From Candidatus Accumulibacter affinis (GTDB lineage Bacteria > Pseudomonadota > Gammaproteobacteria > Burkholderiales > Rhodocyclaceae): 64,000 nt of DNA. Where the stretch lies: assembly GCA_016713625.1 (NCBI GenBank), contig JADJOT010000006.1, positions 62,001 through 126,000 on the forward strand, written 5' to 3'. The position numbers were made by a program, and so were the translations under genes. The notes under the pieces are model-generated. The model did no database searches. It was not told the origin of the DNA and saw nothing but the letters and a program-made list of their open reading frames with translations. Positions 49,807 to 58,587 of the stretch are shown here, piece after piece (within the stretch, counting starts at the first letter, position 1; every line of letters starts with the position of its first letter).

Positions 49807-49831
49807 GTGAGCGCGGCGCAGCGGCGGTCAC
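49807..49831 (+). other. Imperfect hairpin 14 nt after the FGE gene stop
   Basis: gtga...tcac ends and an inner cgc/gcg pair form a stem with two mismatches around a gcgcagc core. The 3' flank aligns without gaps to the flank after the other FGE-domain gene (shared tgttcg, gcgcagcggcggtc, cga, tttct). It looks like a decayed version of the perfect hairpin at 50412-50432. Confidence 0.6.
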
Positions 49832-50411
49832 GAATTTCTCATCGGAAAACGAAGGGTTGCAGCACGTGGTGATCCAGTTGGTAGGTTGGGCTGAGGAACG
49901 AAGCCCAACACCTCGCCCGCTGGGCTTATCGCGCCTGTGCCTTGGCAAACTCGCGGGAAACCAGGGTCTTCGCGGGGGAATCGTAGGGCTTCGCAGGCTC
50001 AGCCCAAAGCTACGGTCGCCCCGGGTGGCGCGCGGAATTACACGGGCCGCAGCCCCCCCTGTTTCACCCAGCCGCCGAGCAGGCGGCCGAGTTCGGCGAC
50101 CTACCGACCGCATGGCGTGACCGCCGGTGAGCCATTGCCGGAGCGCAGCGGCACCGCCCGGTTGCTTTTCCCGACGCGCCGCCACGCCACGGCGCAAATC
50201 GTGGTGCAGGCGAGTCGCCGGGCCTGGCGAGCGCTAGGCCGCCTGCGCAACGCCGGACCGAGCTTTGCAGCTGCGCCGATCGTTCCTGACGCCACAGGCG
50301 CGCTGGTCGGCATGGTGTACCACGTGCCGCCGCGCGGACCCCTCTGGTGGGCACCCCACTGGGCAGGCACGCGCTCGGATACCCAGATCCGTCGCCCTGC
50401 AAGAAAATCGC
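49832..50411. other. Intergenic region between two convergent FGE-domain genes
   Basis: No supported gene. It contains a perfect palindrome (gttgggct at 49885-49892 with agcccaac at 49902-49909), a REP-like element. No recognisable DGR template repeat or reverse-transcriptase frame was found here. Confidence 0.5.
49885..49909. repeat. REP-like palindrome
   Basis: gttgggct and agcccaac pair perfectly over 8 bp around gaggaacga, flanked by gtag on the left. Same style as the REP hairpins at 3224-3314. Confidence 0.7.
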
Positions 50412-50432
50412 GACCGCCGCTGCGCGGCGGTC
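50412..50432 (-). other. Perfect 8-bp GC-rich hairpin after the operon B lectin gene
   Basis: gaccgccg (50412-50419) pairs perfectly with cggcggtc (50425-50432) around a 5-base loop. The nearer arm lies 16 nt downstream of the stop codon at 50449. DGR target sites usually have a short GC-rich hairpin just after the variable region that helps retrohoming. No T-tract follows, so a terminator is less likely. Confidence 0.65.
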
Positions 50433-50448
50433 ATCAACGAACAGCGCA

Positions 50449-52797
50449 TCAGGGAACGGCGGCAGACGACACAAGGCGGAAACCCCTGGTGTAGCTGCGG
50501 TAGTCCGGGTTGTACCACATGCGCAGCGAGCCGCGTGCGAGGTCGGCATGGTTGCGCCAGGAGCCACCGCGCAGCACACGCGTATCGCCACTGGTGTCGA
50601 TACGCGTCTGATCCGGGCGATCATATTTGTTGAGGCACCATTCCCAAACGCTGCCTGAGAGATCGAGCACCCCTTCGCTCGAAGCGCCGTGCGGATAGAC
50701 ACCGACCGCCGTCGTCTGCTCCAGATACCACTCGCCGACGCGCTGAATGGTGGAGATCTCGTCGATGTTCGCCCGCCCGCTTGCATACTCGTTCCCCCAC
50801 GGGTACTCCCGCCCCTCGGTGCCACGTGCGGCGCGCTCCCATTCCTGCTCGTTCGGCAGCCGGACCTCGTAGCCGAGCTGTGGGCTCAGCCAACGGCAAA
50901 ACGCCACCGCCTCGTACCAGCCAACGTTCGTTCGCGGCCGGTTGGCCTGCGGCCATTGACAGGCTTCCGGATTGAGTCGGCCGAGCTCCTTCCACCAGCG
51001 ATCGTCGCGGTAGCCGCCGGCGTCAATGAACGCCTGATACTGCGCGTTGGTCACCGGGTAACGCGCCATCCGGAAGCTCGCCAGCGAAGGCCGTTCGCCC
51101 TCCTGATAAAGGAACACGCCGCCAGGAATCTCGACCCAGTCGATCTCGGGTAGACCGCGCGAATCGAGGCCGACGCCACGCCGCGGGTCGCCGATCTCGT
51201 CCAGGCGATCACCGATCGCCAACCGGCGCGGCGGGATCGTCTCGGGCTGGTCGAGTTCGGCGAGCAGAGCCTCGACCTCGGGCGGGTATTCCTGCAGCAC
51301 GTATTCGCGCACCCCGACTCCCGGCCGTGGGTCGCCGATCTCGTTCAGGCGGTCGCCGATTTCGAGTCGCCGCGGCGGAGTGGTTTTCGGATCGGCGAGT
51401 TCCTTGAGCAGGCGATCGACTTCACTGTCGGCGGCAGGCGACGTCGATTCTTCCTGCCTGGCGGGCGGCTCCTTACCCAGCCACTCGTGCAACTGCTGGA
51501 CAAAACCATCGGCCTGCGTCGCGTCGCCGGCCTTCCGCCAGTCGGGCAGATCGAGCAGCTTCTCGGCGCCATAGCCCGCAGCAGGGGGCTCCACGGTCGG
51601 ATCAATGCGCAGCAGCGCCTCGCGCGTGCCGGCGGCGAGGCCGTCGCTGCCCGCGCTGGCCGCCAGTCGCTGTGCGGCGTGCGTCCACAGCCGCAACAAC
51701 CGCGCCGGCTCGCCATCGGTTGTTGCGGCCGGCGCGGGTTCGACTTCGCGCCTGCCTTCCTGGCGCAGAATGACCCGCAGCCCCTGCTGCCCGAGCCAGC
51801 CGGCAACCGCATGTGCTTCTTCGTCGTCTTCGGCGAGATGGCTCAGGATGAGTGGGGAAAGTCCGGCGGCGTCCTCGCTGGGCGGGCTGTCCGGCAACTC
51901 GGTGCGCAACTCGTAAGGACGGCCGTCGATCGTCGTCAGCACGACGCGGCAGGTCGCCGCAGGCAGCTCGATGCGGCTGTCGAGGCTGACGATGTGCCAG
52001 GCTCCGCCGCTGCCGTCGACCTGCACGTGCAGGTTCGCGGGCAGGGACGTCGGCAGGTCGATCGCCGGGCCGTCCTCGTTTGGCGCGATGAGGTGCAGGA
52101 CCTGCCGCTGCTGCGCGGCATCGTAGCGCAGTTCGACCGCCAGGCGCGCGTGCCGGAACGGCGCCGGCAACTTGCCGGCGAGCCACTCGGGCAGCGGCTG
52201 CGGGGCGCTGCCGGGGGCCAGCACACTGCTCGCGCCGAGGCTGCAGGTGGCGAACTGGCTGAGCAGTTGCGCTTCCGCTGGTGGGTTCTGCGGGTCGCTG
52301 ACCGTCGCTAGGCAGCGCCGGCTCCAGCGCGCCAGGCGAATCCGCTGCTCTTCGTCGCCTTCGTCGTGCAGGCGCTTGAGCAGATCCTGCAGGCCCTGGC
52401 GAACGCCAACCGGGTCGTCACGCAAGGCGTCGAGGCGGAGTTCCTGTTCGAGTCGTTCTTCCGGCGACCAGTGGCGGGTATGGCGGTGGGTAAACTCGAT
52501 CACCTGCGCGAACCGCTCGGCGTCGCCGCGCAGCTCGTCGGCGAGCAGGCGCGCGGCGCCGGCATGGAAGATGACCTCGCCACTGCTGCGCGCGCCGATC
52601 AGCGGGCTGAACCAGAGCAGCGACTCGATTTCGGTCGCGCTGCCGGGCAGGAAGTGCAGCCGCACGTTGCGCAGCAGCAGCGGCTCGACGCGCGTGGCGA
52701 GCGAGAGCATTGCCGCCAGCGGCGCGACCTCGGGCCAGCGCCGGCGCAGGTCGGCGACCAGGTCCTGTTCGAAGGCGGTCGGCTGCAGCCAGCTCAT
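50449..52797 (-). CDS. Operon B large protein: conflict-system N-terminus plus FGE/lectin domain
   Basis: 782 residues from ATG 52797 (MSWLQPTAFEQDLVADLRRR), chosen because it overlaps the vWA gene stop (ATGA); the longer upstream reading is shadow of that gene. The N-terminal half (about 1-330) is an uncharacterised helical region resembling N-termini of vWA/MoxR-associated proteins. A linker contains two copies of a helix motif (TPPRRLEIGDRLNEIGDPR and IPPRRLAIGDRLDEIGDPR), and the C-terminal domain (about 545-782) is FGE/C-type-lectin-like: DWVEIPGGVFLYQEGERP, MARYPVTNAQYQAFIDAG, RLPNEQEWERAARGTEGR, GFRLVSSAAVP. The last 44 residues look like a DGR variable region. Likely the sensor of the cluster. 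Confidence 0.82.
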   Translation of the reverse strand: MSWLQPTAFEQDLVADLRRRWPEVAPLAAMLSLATRVEPLLLRNVRLHFLPGSATEIESLLWFSPLIGARSSGEVIFHAGAARLLADELRGDAERFAQVIEFTHRHTRHWSPEERLEQELRLDALRDDPVGVRQGLQDLLKRLHDEGDEEQRIRLARWSRRCLATVSDPQNPPAEAQLLSQFATCSLGASSVLAPGSAPQPLPEWLAGKLPAPFRHARLAVELRYDAAQQRQVLHLIAPNEDGPAIDLPTSLPANLHVQVDGSGGAWHIVSLDSRIELPAATCRVVLTTIDGRPYELRTELPDSPPSEDAAGLSPLILSHLAEDDEEAHAVAGWLGQQGLRVILRQEGRREVEPAPAATTDGEPARLLRLWTHAAQRLAASAGSDGLAAGTREALLRIDPTVEPPAAGYGAEKLLDLPDWRKAGDATQADGFVQQLHEWLGKEPPARQEESTSPAADSEVDRLLKELADPKTTPPRRLEIGDRLNEIGDPRPGVGVREYVLQEYPPEVEALLAELDQPETIPPRRLAIGDRLDEIGDPRRGVGLDSRGLPEIDWVEIPGGVFLYQEGERPSLASFRMARYPVTNAQYQAFIDAGGYRDDRWWKELGRLNPEACQWPQANRPRTNVGWYEAVAFCRWLSPQLGYEVRLPNEQEWERAARGTEGREYPWGNEYASGRANIDEISTIQRVGEWYLEQTTAVGVYPHGASSEGVLDLSGSVWEWCLNKYDRPDQTRIDTSGDTRVLRGGSWRNHADLARGSLRMWYNPDYRSYTRGFRLVSSAAVP
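50452..50583 (-). other. Candidate DGR variable region of the operon B lectin domain
   Basis: The last 44 codons have the anchor pattern RVLRGGSW...A..A.GS.R....P.YR....GFRLVSS of DGR-diversified lectin domains. Most codons between anchors end in C (AAC, CAT, GAC, CTC, CGC, GGC, TAC, AAC, GAC, TAC, CGC, AGC, TAC, ACC), as expected if AAC template codons were mutated at adenines. A template repeat was not recognised in this window. Confidence 0.6.
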
Positions 52798-53810
52798 CGC
52801 CGCGTAGGCTGGCTGCGGGCGAGTTGCCGACGCAGCATCGCGGCGCTGGTGCGCGGATGCCAGTGCAGCAGTTCGGGATGTGGACCGAGGTCGGCCGGCC
52901 AGTAGGCCTTCGACCAGGGTACCAGGATCAGCAGCGGGCAGCCCTGCGCCGCGCAAAGCCTGACGAAGTCCTGCCAGTCGACGCTGCTCCGCTGGCCGTG
53001 CGAACGGCCGCGAATGCCGAAATCGGTGGCGACCAGGATCGGCCGGCCCGCTTCGGGCTGCCAGAGCATTGCCTCCTCGCGGCCAGCTTGCCACTGGCTG
53101 GCGGCGGCCGGCGCCGACTCGAAATCGAAGACCGACACTCGCTCGTCACCGAGCAGCGCGGCGAGCTGATCACCGAGCTGGCGCAGGTCTGCCCACCACG
53201 GCAGCATGCTGTCGCTGAAGTCGAGCAGCAGCTGGCAGCCGCGGCTCAGTGTCGCCGCCGGCAGTCGCGGCAAGCGCCGCGGCAGGTGGCCACGGACGAC
53301 CGAGCCGACCAGCCCATGGACGTCGATCTCGCGGCCCAGGCGCAGCGTCGCCAGCGCGGCGGTGAACACGCCGCGCGCCGTGCGACCGGGGAACAGCGTC
53401 TGCCGGGGCGGCGGCGGTGTGCCGGGCGCGGGATCCAGGCGCTGGTAGTCGCCGTCGATCCAGGAAGGTGCGGCGGCGGTGCTCGATGGTGGCGGCGGCG
53501 GGGTAATCGGCTGCAGTTGCCAAGTGAGGGCCTGTGGCGGGAGTTCGAGCCGCGGCGGCGGCCTGGTGGCAAAGCCTGACCGGGGCTTTGCCGCCGCCTC
53601 GCGCCTGGGCAGCGGCACCGGCCGGCTGCGGTCGTAGATCGCCGGCGTCGGCCGCTCCGATCGGCCGAGATCGTGTGCCGCCAGCCCGAAGCCGAGGCAG
53701 CCGGCGATCGCCTGCGCCTGCGCGTGCTCCTGCCACGGCAGTTCGGCGAGCGCCTCGATCAGTTCGCCGAGGTGGATTTCGCCCTTCCGGTGCGGTTGTG
53801 GTCTGTCCAT
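52794..53810 (-). CDS. vWA-domain protein (operon B)
   Basis: 338 residues from ATG 53810 (MDRPQPHRKGEIHLGELIEA), 4 nt after the MoxR stop. The N-terminal half is proline-rich and basic. The vWA domain (about 205-330) has an intact metal site motif DFSDSM (in LLLDFSDSMLPWWADL), followed by VSVFDFESAP and ILVATDFGIRG. Partnering of vWA proteins with MoxR ATPases is well established. The gene is coupled to both neighbours. Confidence 0.85.
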   Translation of the reverse strand: MDRPQPHRKGEIHLGELIEALAELPWQEHAQAQAIAGCLGFGLAAHDLGRSERPTPAIYDRSRPVPLPRREAAAKPRSGFATRPPPRLELPPQALTWQLQPITPPPPPSSTAAAPSWIDGDYQRLDPAPGTPPPPRQTLFPGRTARGVFTAALATLRLGREIDVHGLVGSVVRGHLPRRLPRLPAATLSRGCQLLLDFSDSMLPWWADLRQLGDQLAALLGDERVSVFDFESAPAAASQWQAGREEAMLWQPEAGRPILVATDFGIRGRSHGQRSSVDWQDFVRLCAAQGCPLLILVPWSKAYWPADLGPHPELLHWHPRTSAAMLRRQLARSQPTRR

Positions 53811-53814
53811 CCGC

Positions 53815-54798
53815 TCAGATCGCCGGTTTGAGCAGTACCGCGCCCTCGATCTGGCGCCAGAGGTCGCCGCCGTCGACGCTGATCTGCAGCTTCTCGCAGG
53901 TGCGCACGGCGTCGAGGAACTCGCTCGTGCCGGGCGGGCGGAGCCCGTGCTCGTCGACCTTGGCGCGGAATTCGATGATCCGTTCGGCAATTGCCCTGAT
54001 CCGCGCCCGCTCGGCCAGCGGCTGGTGTGCCTGGGCGATGGCGGTCAGCCCGTCGGCGTCGGGTTCCGGCAGGACGAGCGTCACGCAGCGGCGCAGGAAG
54101 GCCTTCGGCAGTTCGCGCTCGCGGTTGGTGGTGATCACGGTCAGCAGTTCCTGACCGACTGCCGCGGACAGCGTCTTGCCGTCGGGCAGGCGGACGCTAC
54201 GCCGGTCGAGCGGTTCGAGCAGGTCGTTGGGCAGGTCCGGCTCGGCCTTGTCGATTTCGTCGATCAAAAGGACGGTGTTTTCCTCGCCGTTCGGCTGCGC
54301 CCGCTCGCGGCCGGGAAAGTCGAGCCCGATCAGGTACTCGGCGGCGACATCCGGTGAGAGGTTTCTTCGGCTCGCCGAGCGGCGGTCGAACGTCCACCAG
54401 AAGATGCCGGGCGTGTAATACGCGGCGTCGGGCTTGAGCGCTGCGGTGGGCAGCGGCGGCTTGTCCGGGTCTGGCAGCGGCGCCGGAATCGCTGCGCAGT
54501 GGGCGTCGTGCAGGCGGCGCAGGTGGTCGACCTCGACGGTCAGCTCTTCGAGCCGCGTGTGCGAGGTCATCGTCGTGGCGAGGAAGTTCCAGCCCAGCAG
54601 CGCCGCCATTGCTTCCGCCAGACGACTCTTGCCGCAGCCCGGCGGGCCGGCGACGAGCAGCGGTCGCCCCGTCGCCAGCGCGACGTCGATGGCGATCACC
54701 GCCGGCTCGGAGAAGAGGTAGGGCGGGATGTCCAGAGCCTCGTCACCGGCAAAGCGGTAGTCCGTGAGCGTGAAGTTCCTGGGCTGGTAAGGGGTCAT
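53815..54798 (-). CDS. MoxR-family AAA+ ATPase (operon B)
   Basis: 327 residues from ATG 54798 (MTPYQPRNFTLTDYRFAGDE), which overlaps the TIR gene stop (ATGA). Walker A is GPPGCGKSRL, Walker B is VLLIDEIDKA, and the sensor/arginine stretch is VITTNRERELPKAFLRRC. The middle insert DAAYYTPGIFWWTFDRRSA is absent from the operon A MoxR, so the two are related but not recent copies. Expected to energise the vWA partner and the sensor protein. Confidence 0.9.
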   Translation of the reverse strand: MTPYQPRNFTLTDYRFAGDEALDIPPYLFSEPAVIAIDVALATGRPLLVAGPPGCGKSRLAEAMAALLGWNFLATTMTSHTRLEELTVEVDHLRRLHDAHCAAIPAPLPDPDKPPLPTAALKPDAAYYTPGIFWWTFDRRSASRRNLSPDVAAEYLIGLDFPGRERAQPNGEENTVLLIDEIDKAEPDLPNDLLEPLDRRSVRLPDGKTLSAAVGQELLTVITTNRERELPKAFLRRCVTLVLPEPDADGLTAIAQAHQPLAERARIRAIAERIIEFRAKVDEHGLRPPGTSEFLDAVRTCEKLQISVDGGDLWRQIEGAVLLKPAI

Positions 54799-56141
54799 GG
54801 CGTGGGCCTTCCGTATTTCCTGTCGAGGAGTTCGCGGGCCTTGATTTCCGCAGCGTAGTGATCCCACTCGGCGTCCGTGTCGACGGCCGGTACTACCGGC
54901 AGCAGGTCTTCCGGCAGCGCTGCTGCGGGCATCTGCTCGCCGATGTGGACCACGAAGGTCAAGGTTCCGTACTGGTTCTGCACCCGCTGGATGTCACGAA
55001 GGAGACGCTCATCCGGAATTCCACCGGCTAGAACCGGGTTGGCAACGAAGACGATCAGATGTCTTGTATCCTCACGTAGTTGCCTGTCGATGCGCGTGTC
55101 CGACGGGCGCGCGCTGCCGGGGAAGTAGCCGCGGCGAATCTGTTCCTGCATGGTGTCGGTACTGCTGATATCGGAAACCGGGATGACCTTGATCCGGTCG
55201 CAGCCGGGCCAGGCGCGCTCGAGGTAGCGATCGAGCGTGAAGTGGGGGGAGCCCAGTTTCTCGACTTCGGACTGGCCGACCAGCTCGCCATTGAGCGCAA
55301 GGTGTTTCCCGTTCGCGCGCGCCGCCGGAATGATGCCGGCCGCTTCGATGTCGATCCATAGCGGGCGAACCCATTTCAGCAATTCCTCGGCGCGTTCGCG
55401 CAGTGGGCGCGGGTGCAAGTGGTCGAGCATCGTCTGGAAGCGTTCGAGGGACTCCTCGCCGCGGTTCAGGAGATGGCTGGCCAGTTGCCTGGCCAGGCTG
55501 GTCCGGCGATCGGGCTGTCCAGTCGCGAGCGGCGCGGTACCAGGGCATAGCTCGCTCCACAGTGCGTCCAGCGTGGTCACCTCGGTATCCGCGGCAATCG
55601 TTCGCGCGACGGCAGCGACCAGCTTTTCGTAGGGCGTTTCACTGCTTCCGCCGAGGCTCTGCGGGTCGCCGAGTCGCTGCCTTATGGCGTCGACGATTTC
55701 CCGGGCCGTGGTGGCTCCCTGCACGCACTGCGTACGCGTCAGGTTCAGCATCCTGAAGTAAGGGTCGTCGTCGAGTTGTGTCGCCGCGCTCCCCGTTTCG
55801 AGCAGGACCGGGAAAAGCCTGAACCCCGGATCGAGCGCCGCCCGCCAACTGAGGATCGTGGCTTCCTTCCTGACCCAGTTCGACTCGCCGATTGCCCGCG
55901 CCGAGAAAAGGATAATCGCCGCGTGGCATTCGGCGAGCCACTGGTTGAGACATCGCTCCCAGTCGTCACTGGGACGCAGCCCCTGGAAATCGACGACGAT
56001 TTCGATCGTGTCGCCATAGTCCTTCACCAGATCCCGGCAGGTCTCCTGCAGCAGCTGCCAGTTCGCCAGCGCCTGCGGCTCACTCGTCTCGTCGTCGCGC
56101 AAACGCGAGCTGTGGCTGATGAAGATCTTGAGGGCCGCCAT
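54795..56141 (-). CDS. TIR-domain protein (operon B, first gene)
   Basis: 448 residues. The N-terminal TIR domain (about 1-160) opens with LKIFISHSSRLRD and has AIILFSARAIGESNW with catalytic-type Trp89 and Glu93 (SNWVRKEA). The C-terminal part (about 170-448) is a separate alpha/beta region with LIVFVANPVLAGGIPDERLL and LTFVVHIGEQMPAAAL, family unknown. It overlaps the MoxR gene by an ATGA, so the operon order is TIR, MoxR, vWA, sensor. Probable NAD+-cleaving effector. Confidence 0.83.
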   Translation of the reverse strand: MAALKIFISHSSRLRDDETSEPQALANWQLLQETCRDLVKDYGDTIEIVVDFQGLRPSDDWERCLNQWLAECHAAIILFSARAIGESNWVRKEATILSWRAALDPGFRLFPVLLETGSAATQLDDDPYFRMLNLTRTQCVQGATTAREIVDAIRQRLGDPQSLGGSSETPYEKLVAAVARTIAADTEVTTLDALWSELCPGTAPLATGQPDRRTSLARQLASHLLNRGEESLERFQTMLDHLHPRPLRERAEELLKWVRPLWIDIEAAGIIPAARANGKHLALNGELVGQSEVEKLGSPHFTLDRYLERAWPGCDRIKVIPVSDISSTDTMQEQIRRGYFPGSARPSDTRIDRQLREDTRHLIVFVANPVLAGGIPDERLLRDIQRVQNQYGTLTFVVHIGEQMPAAALPEDLLPVVPAVDTDAEWDHYAAEIKARELLDRKYGRPTP

Positions 56142-56437
56142 GTCGGGTTCGGAGGGTCGGTTGCGGCGCCTGTTCCGGCGCCGGGAATGAACGAAAGACT
56201 ACCACGCATCGGCGCCAGAAACACTCCGGGCAGCGCGGGATGTCGGGACCCGCAGCCGTTTCCCGTTGCGCAGCGGTTCAAGCAGCCGGTATCGCGCCGG
56301 CCAGGCGCGCGAGGGTCAGCGATTGACCGTGACCGACGGCGCTCCTTATACTGGCCGCGAGCCATCTGCTGCGGGTGCTTGCGGGGGACGATCCCGTCCG
56401 CCGGAGCGTTTCGCAGATCGTCCGGGGGAGGAAGGTC

Positions 56438-57856
56438 ATGAGCGCGGTCATCGGGTTTCTCAACACGATTTTCTGGCAATACATACTGATCTACGGCCTG
56501 CTGGCGGTCGGGCTGTACTTCACGGTCCGTCTCGGCTTTCTCCAGTTCGTGCATTTCAACGAACTGATCCGCTCGGTGCTCGGCAAGCGCTCGACCGACA
56601 GCAGCGGCATCTCGCCGCTGCAGGCGCTGATGGTCTCGCTGGCGTCGCGGGTCGGCGTCGGCAACCTCACCGGCGTCGCCGTCGCGCTCTACCTGGGCGG
56701 CGCCGGGGCGATCTTCTGGATGTGGATGGTGGCGCTGGTCGGTATGGCGACCGCCTATGCCGAAGCGACGCTGGCGCAGCTCTACAAGACGCGCGGGCCG
56801 GGTGGGCTGTATCGCGGCGGTCCGGCGTTCTACATCTCGCAGGGACTCGGCGTGCGCTGGCTGGGCTCGGTGTTCTCGGTGTGCCTGATCATCAGCTTCG
56901 GGCTGGTCTTCAACGCCGTGCAGGCGAATTCGATCGCTGGCGCGATCCACGGCGCTTTCGGTGTGCCGACCCTGGCGGTCGGCGCGGCGCTGGCGGCGAT
57001 CACCGCGCTGGTCATTTTTGGCGGCATCCGCAAGATCGCCGCGGTGGCCGAGATCGCGGTGCCCTTCATGGCGGTCAGCTACCTTCTGCTGGCGCTCTAC
57101 GTACTGGCGGTCCACATCGGCCAGGTTCCCGGGATTCTGGCGCAGATCGTCAGCGAGGCGCTCGGCTTCCGCGAGGCCGCGGCGGGCGTCGTCGGCGGTG
57201 TCTCGGCAGCGATGATGAATGGTGTCAAGCGCGGACTGTTCTCCAACGAGGCGGGCATGGGGTCGGCGCCGAACATCGCCGCGGTCGCCACGCCGGTGCC
57301 GCACCATCCGTCGAGCCAGGGTTTCGTGCAGGCGCTGGGGCCGTTCATCGACACCATCGTCATCTGTACGGCGACGGCGATCCTCATCCTGCTCTCGGGC
57401 GTGTTTGCGCCGGGGTCGGGAGTGACCGGCATCGCGCTTACCCAGCAGGCGCTCGAAGTGCATATCGGCGGCGCCGGCCGCTATTTCATCGCGACGGCGA
57501 TCTTCTTTTTCGCCTTCACCTCGATCATCGGCAACTACTCGTATTCGGAGAATGCGATGGTCCACCTCGGCATCGGCAACCAGACCGGCCTGACCGTGCT
57601 GCGCCTCGGCGTGCTGGCGATGGTGGTGTGGGGCGCGGTGCAGGCGGTGAGCACGGTCTTCGACGCTGCCGACGCGGCGATGGGCCTGATGGCGACGATC
57701 AACCTGGTGGCGATCGTGCTGCTCTCGGGGACGGTGGCCGTTCTCACGCGCGACTTCTTCGCCCAGCGCAAGGCCGGCGCCACGCCGACCTTCGTCGCCG
57801 CCGATCACCCGCAGCTGCCGGGGCAGGTCGACCAGACGATCTGGCGGCGTAACTGA
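56438..57856 (+). CDS. Alanine/glycine:cation symporter (AgcS family)
   Basis: 472 residues from ATG 56438 (MSAVIGFLNTIFWQYILIYG), preceded by a strong GGGGAGGA ribosome site. About eleven membrane segments; diagnostic motifs are ISPLQALMVSLASRVGVGNL, GPGGLYRGGPAFYISQGLG and VKRGLFSNEAGMGSAPNIAA. Imports alanine or glycine with Na+ or H+. Transcribed alone or with the downstream pta remnant (46 nt gap). Confidence 0.92.
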   Translation: MSAVIGFLNTIFWQYILIYGLLAVGLYFTVRLGFLQFVHFNELIRSVLGKRSTDSSGISPLQALMVSLASRVGVGNLTGVAVALYLGGAGAIFWMWMVALVGMATAYAEATLAQLYKTRGPGGLYRGGPAFYISQGLGVRWLGSVFSVCLIISFGLVFNAVQANSIAGAIHGAFGVPTLAVGAALAAITALVIFGGIRKIAAVAEIAVPFMAVSYLLLALYVLAVHIGQVPGILAQIVSEALGFREAAAGVVGGVSAAMMNGVKRGLFSNEAGMGSAPNIAAVATPVPHHPSSQGFVQALGPFIDTIVICTATAILILLSGVFAPGSGVTGIALTQQALEVHIGGAGRYFIATAIFFFAFTSIIGNYSYSENAMVHLGIGNQTGLTVLRLGVLAMVVWGAVQAVSTVFDAADAAMGLMATINLVAIVLLSGTVAVLTRDFFAQRKAGATPTFVAADHPQLPGQVDQTIWRRN

Positions 57857-57902
57857 CGCCGGGGATTCATGGAGATTCGTCGCGCCAGACGTCAGGATCA
57901 CC

Positions 57903-58586
57903 ATGGACCGTCCGGACGCTGCGCAGGTGTCGATCCAGAGCCACGACAACTTCGAGAAGTTGGTCGAACGTTGCCGGCAACTGCCTCCGGTGGCGGTCGC
58001 GGTGGCGCATCCCTGTGACGAATCGTCTCTGGGGTCTGCCCTCGAAGCCGTTCGTGAAGGTCTGATCGAGGCCATTCTGGTGGGGCCGGTGGCGCGCATC
58101 CGGGCGGTTGCCGAGCAGCACGGCTTTGACCTCAGCGGCATCCAGATCGAAGACGTGGCGCACAACCATGCCGCTGCCTACCGGGCGGTCGAAATGATCA
58201 ATTCCCGGATGCTGTGCACCACCGACGCCGCGTCGCTGTGCAAGATGGCCGATCGTGGCCAGATTACCGGCGCCATTCTCGACGGCCCGCTGGCCCTCGA
58301 CAACGCCATCAGCAAGGAAGCGGCACGCATCAAGAAGATCGAATCGGTGGTCGCTGGCGATCCGGACATCGTCGTCGTCCCCGACCTCGCCAGCGGCAAC
58401 ATCCTCGCCAAGCAGCTCACCTTCATGAGCAACGCCGATGGCGCCGGCATCGTCCTCGGCGCGCGCGTGCCGATCATTCTCACCAGCCGTGCCGACAACA
58501 AACGCGCCAAGCTCGCCTCCTGCGCCGTCGCCTGCCTGATGGCCAGTGCGACTATTCTTGCCAAGCCGACGAAGAGTGGAGCCTGA
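57903..58586 (+). CDS. Phosphate acetyl/butyryltransferase with internal deletion
   Basis: 227 residues where family members need about 300-320. The N-terminal part (VAVAHPCDESSLGSALEAVR; ILVGPVARIRAVAEQHGFDL) and the C-terminal part (DAASLCKMADRGQITGAILD; VVVPDLASGNILAKQLTFMS) are normal, but the middle of about 95 residues is missing in frame near residue 98 (AVEMINSRMLCTTD). The missing block normally holds the substrate-binding loop around MKGSLHTDEL, so the product is probably inactive. It is followed 1 nt later by a truncated acetate kinase gene. An assembly collapse cannot be excluded. Confidence 0.75.
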   Translation: MDRPDAAQVSIQSHDNFEKLVERCRQLPPVAVAVAHPCDESSLGSALEAVREGLIEAILVGPVARIRAVAEQHGFDLSGIQIEDVAHNHAAAYRAVEMINSRMLCTTDAASLCKMADRGQITGAILDGPLALDNAISKEAARIKKIESVVAGDPDIVVVPDLASGNILAKQLTFMSNADGAGIVLGARVPIILTSRADNKRAKLASCAVACLMASATILAKPTKSGA

Positions 58587-58587
58587 G

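Noticed and set aside
49832..50411. A DGR reverse transcriptase or template repeat between the lectin genes
   Set aside because: No RT motifs in any frame and no adenine-rich copy of the variable region seen in this gap.
50412..50432. Hairpin as a rho-independent terminator
   Set aside because: No T tract on either side in the coding direction; the position fits a DGR-type hairpin better, though neither is proven.
56024..58165. 713-aa minus-strand frame opposite the AgcS gene
   Set aside because: Antisense shadow of the symporter and pta genes.
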